Shown here: positions 62,411-64,000 of the stretch, in pieces | How positions within the stretch are numbered: the first letter of the stretch is position 1 | Layout: every line of letters starts with the position of its first letter | Notes under the pieces: generated by a model | Seen by the model: the letters and a program-made list of their open reading frames with translations, nothing else | What the model was told of the DNA's origin: nothing | Database searches by the model: none | Program-made: the position numbers and the translations under genes | Origin: Bradyrhizobium sp. CCBAU 53351 | GTDB taxonomy: Bacteria > Pseudomonadota > Alphaproteobacteria > Rhizobiales > Xanthobacteraceae | Assembly: GCF_015291745.1 (NCBI RefSeq) | Contig: NZ_CP030059.1 | Span: forward strand, 7,300,032-7,364,031 | Reading direction: 5' to 3' | DNA: 64,000 nt

Positions 62411-62677
62411 ATGGCCAATACCACTTCCGCCAAGAAAGCGACGCGCAAGATCGCCCGCCGCACCGCCGTCAACAAGTCGCGCCGCACCCAGATGCGCGGC
62501 GCCGTGCGCACCGTCGAGGAAGCCATCGCGACCGGCGACCGCGCCGCCGCCGTCAAGGCGCTGGCGAATGCCGAGCCCGCCTTGATGCGCGCCGCCCAGC
62601 GCAACATCATTCACAAGAACAACGCCAGCCGCAAAGTCTCGCGCCTCACCGCGCAGATCGCCAAGCTCTCCAAGTAA
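62411..62677 (+). CDS. rpsT: Ribosomal protein S20
   Basis: 88-aa 30S protein. [40 protein letters not shown] and [19 protein letters not shown] are typical S20, basic and helical. Start ATG 62411; the open frame from 62282 is not coding. Followed by a rho-independent terminator about 85 bases later and, 1.3 kb on, by dnaA, the conserved alphaproteobacterial order. Confidence 0.97.
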   Translation: MANTTSAKKATRKIARRTAVNKSRRTQMRGAVRTVEEAIATGDRAAAVKALANAEPALMRAAQRNIIHKNNASRKVSRLTAQIAKLSK

Positions 62678-62761
62678 GCTCGCCGGGCAAGCTCGCGGAA
62701 GTAAGCTTGCCGCGTCACGGCCGCTCGATCGGTCGACCGATCGAACATCGCACACGTCAAA

Positions 62762-62787
62762 CAGCCCGGCACTGCGCCGGGCTTTTT
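62762..62787 (+). terminator. Rho-independent terminator after rpsT
   Basis: AGCCCGGC-ACTGC-GCCGGGCT followed by TTTTT, 85 bases after the rpsT stop. Confidence 0.92.
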
Positions 62788-63970
62788 TGTTGGCTGTCGT
62801 ATTCACGGAAAGCACACGCACGATCGATCGTCGGTCCGAAGGTTCGCACCGCCTGCGCTATTCTTCGTTCCGTAGTTCTACTTGCCGATGTCTTGCAGCG
62901 GCGGTCTTGCAACAGAGGAAACTTCACCGCGTTGCAAAAACCCTTGTGCTGCGGCCTCGAATTGAATCCCATAGAGACGAAAGTTCTACACACCGTAGAT
63001 TCACCGGTACATATCCCGCACTGGAGTTACCCTGTGAAACGAGACTCAAAAAACGATGTCTCGCTAATCACTTATCGACATAGCGAGCGCAAGCATTTGG
63101 AAAACTCGCCTCGCGCGTCGCGTGCATGACAAATTTTTAAAAAAAAGTTGGCGGTGGCGGAGAATTGTCACATGAGGCGCGGCATTTTCGATTCTGTGCA
63201 CGAATCCAAAAACTTGGTCCGAAGCCTGTGCACAACTCGCGTGCGACGTTAACCGACGTCAAGTTTTTTTGGTGGCTCAAGTGTGAATCAATTCGTTGCG
63301 AGTCTTTCCGCTTAGTGTATTCCTTAGGTCGTCAGCGGCGCCCACGATCTTCAGACCAGCGCGGTTTAGGAAACGGGGCGAGCGTGCAAATCGGCGGCGG
63401 TGTGCACGTAGGCGACGCTTCAAAAAGCGATGTCGGTTCACAACCCATAGCAATGTGGGAATGGTAGCTGTTTGTCTGAATGTCTCCAAGCGGGATCTTC
63501 CCGCCTCGTGCGGAAAGCGCACATGAGAGACGTCGCAACGCTACCCCGACACGCAAGTTGGGCGAAGTCGAGCGGACGACTAGTACACGGGCAGGCATCC
63601 GCGACATCGTAAGCCGCGGCTGTCTTTTGGACACGCAGGACCTTGTCGTGAGCAATCACGGCAGGACGGGGAGGTATCATGTCTTACGGACTCAACGCGG
63701 TATTGAATCACGTCTCCTACTCGAACGATGCCGGTTTAGATCAGTCCGACCTCCAGCCTCCCGCGTGTGACGGAGCGTCGAGTACGCGCTGACCTCGCGA
63801 ACCCTCCATCTCTGACATCGCTGACCGGACGCGGCGTTTCTCGCCGAGCGGCGGAGCCATGTCTGGCGATGGACTCGCTCTGAGGTCGCACCATGACAGA
63901 AACCCTGGCGGCAGGAACTCTGCATGGCGCTCACCACGCAACCTTATCTCTCAAGAAAAGTTTTCTGACG
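62788..63970. promoter_or_regulatory. dnaA upstream region with GANTC cluster, A/T tract and DnaA-box-like words
   Basis: About 1.2 kb without a convincing gene of normal length. Ten GANTC sites are present (starts 62964, 62998, 63043, 63190, 63202, 63285, 63300, 63689, 63705, 63872), seven of them within 341 bases. TTATCGACA (63072-63080) is one mismatch from the DnaA box; TGTGCACAA (63227-63235) and TGTGCACGA (63195-63203) are weaker. An A/T tract lies at 63130-63148. A possible promoter is TTGCGA-N16-TATTCC (63296-63323), whose -35 overlaps a GANTC site. Codon structure is absent across most of it. Confidence 0.6.
63679..63792 (+). CDS. Possible 37-aa leader peptide upstream of dnaA
   Basis: ATG 63679 with a near-ideal GGGGAGGTATC ribosome site; reads MSYGLNAVLNHVSYSNDAGL and ends in CDGASSTR at 63792. 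Lies about 180 bases before dnaA on the same strand. It could regulate dnaA translation or be a chance frame; no homologue is known to me. Confidence 0.3.
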   Translation: MSYGLNAVLNHVSYSNDAGLDQSDLQPPACDGASSTR

Positions 63971-64000
63971 ATGACAATGGAACAGGATCGCTGGTCACGC
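63971..64000 (+). CDS. dnaA: Chromosomal replication initiator DnaA, first 10 codons
   Basis: The last 30 bases read MTMEQDRWSR. The Bradyrhizobium DnaA N terminus as I remember it begins MSNMEQDRWSR, and dnaA follows rpsT in related genomes. Start could also be the second ATG (63977). The rest lies outside the window. Confidence 0.85.
   Translation, partial: MTMEQDRWSR

Noticed and set aside
62707..63129. 140-aa and similar frames in the rpsT-dnaA gap
   Set aside because: No ribosome site in the right place, no codon bias, and one frame runs through the rpsT terminator.

Overview
This is a GC-rich chromosomal segment from an alphaproteobacterium, most likely Bradyrhizobium or a close relative in the Nitrobacteraceae. 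Several things support that. The last 30 bases read MTMEQDRWSR, which resembles the start of Bradyrhizobium DnaA as I remember it. rpsT lies just before dnaA, as in other alphaproteobacteria. A RegS/RegR (RegB/RegA) redox pair, MmcB, two PHB-depolymerase-type enzymes, a Bug/TctC binding protein and two DUF3551 proteins are present. The gaps carry the hairpin repeats typical of rhizobial genomes. I found no insertion sequence, prophage, integrase or CRISPR array, so this looks like core or stable accessory chromosome.

Layout. 1-6 kb: a 5'-truncated PBP1A, an SDR without the usual catalytic Tyr, a YgjP-type metalloprotease and intracellular PHB depolymerase. 5.5-10 kb: an ABC-2 exporter pair, the RegS/RegR two-component system and mmcB. 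10-16 kb: two GH13 enzymes, a secreted vWA protein, an MBL-fold hydrolase and a divergent HxlR regulator/ABM-like pair. 16.6-24.5 kb: a PHB-depolymerase-family esterase, a DHA2 exporter, a luciferase-like monooxygenase, a cytochrome P450, an SDR and an HWE histidine kinase. 24.7-41.2 kb: three GGDEF proteins (two also with EAL), a sigma-54 activator beside an MHS-type symporter and a CoA-transferase with a near-consensus -24/-12 promoter, a complete Liv-type ABC transporter, then tRNA-Arg(CCG). 41.3-47.1 kb: TspO, DNA polymerase IV, a Tag-like protein, a GNAT enzyme, uppS, and a winged-helix regulator/membrane protein operon. 47.3-53.8 kb: a trypsin-like protease, two DUF3551 proteins, a Bug-type SBP, a VOC protein, an acyl-CoA synthetase and an HD-GYP protein. 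54-62 kb: an IorAB-type molybdenum hydroxylase, three alpha/beta hydrolases or small secreted proteins, a Wza-like lipoprotein and MsrA. 62-64 kb: rpsT and a 1.3-kb gap leading to dnaA.

The strongest regulatory reading concerns two matching 17-bp palindromes. One covers the uppS start codon (46093-46109). The other lies upstream of the membrane protein/winged-helix operon (47164-47180). Together they suggest an autoregulated switch that also controls undecaprenyl diphosphate synthesis. A second circuit is the PAS-sigma-54 activator with its divergent-looking inverted repeats and -24/-12 promoter in front of the carboxylate transporter and CoA-transferase. The rpsT-dnaA gap carries ten GANTC (CcrM) sites, an A/T tract and DnaA-box-like words, which is consistent with cell-cycle control of dnaA and possibly with an origin.
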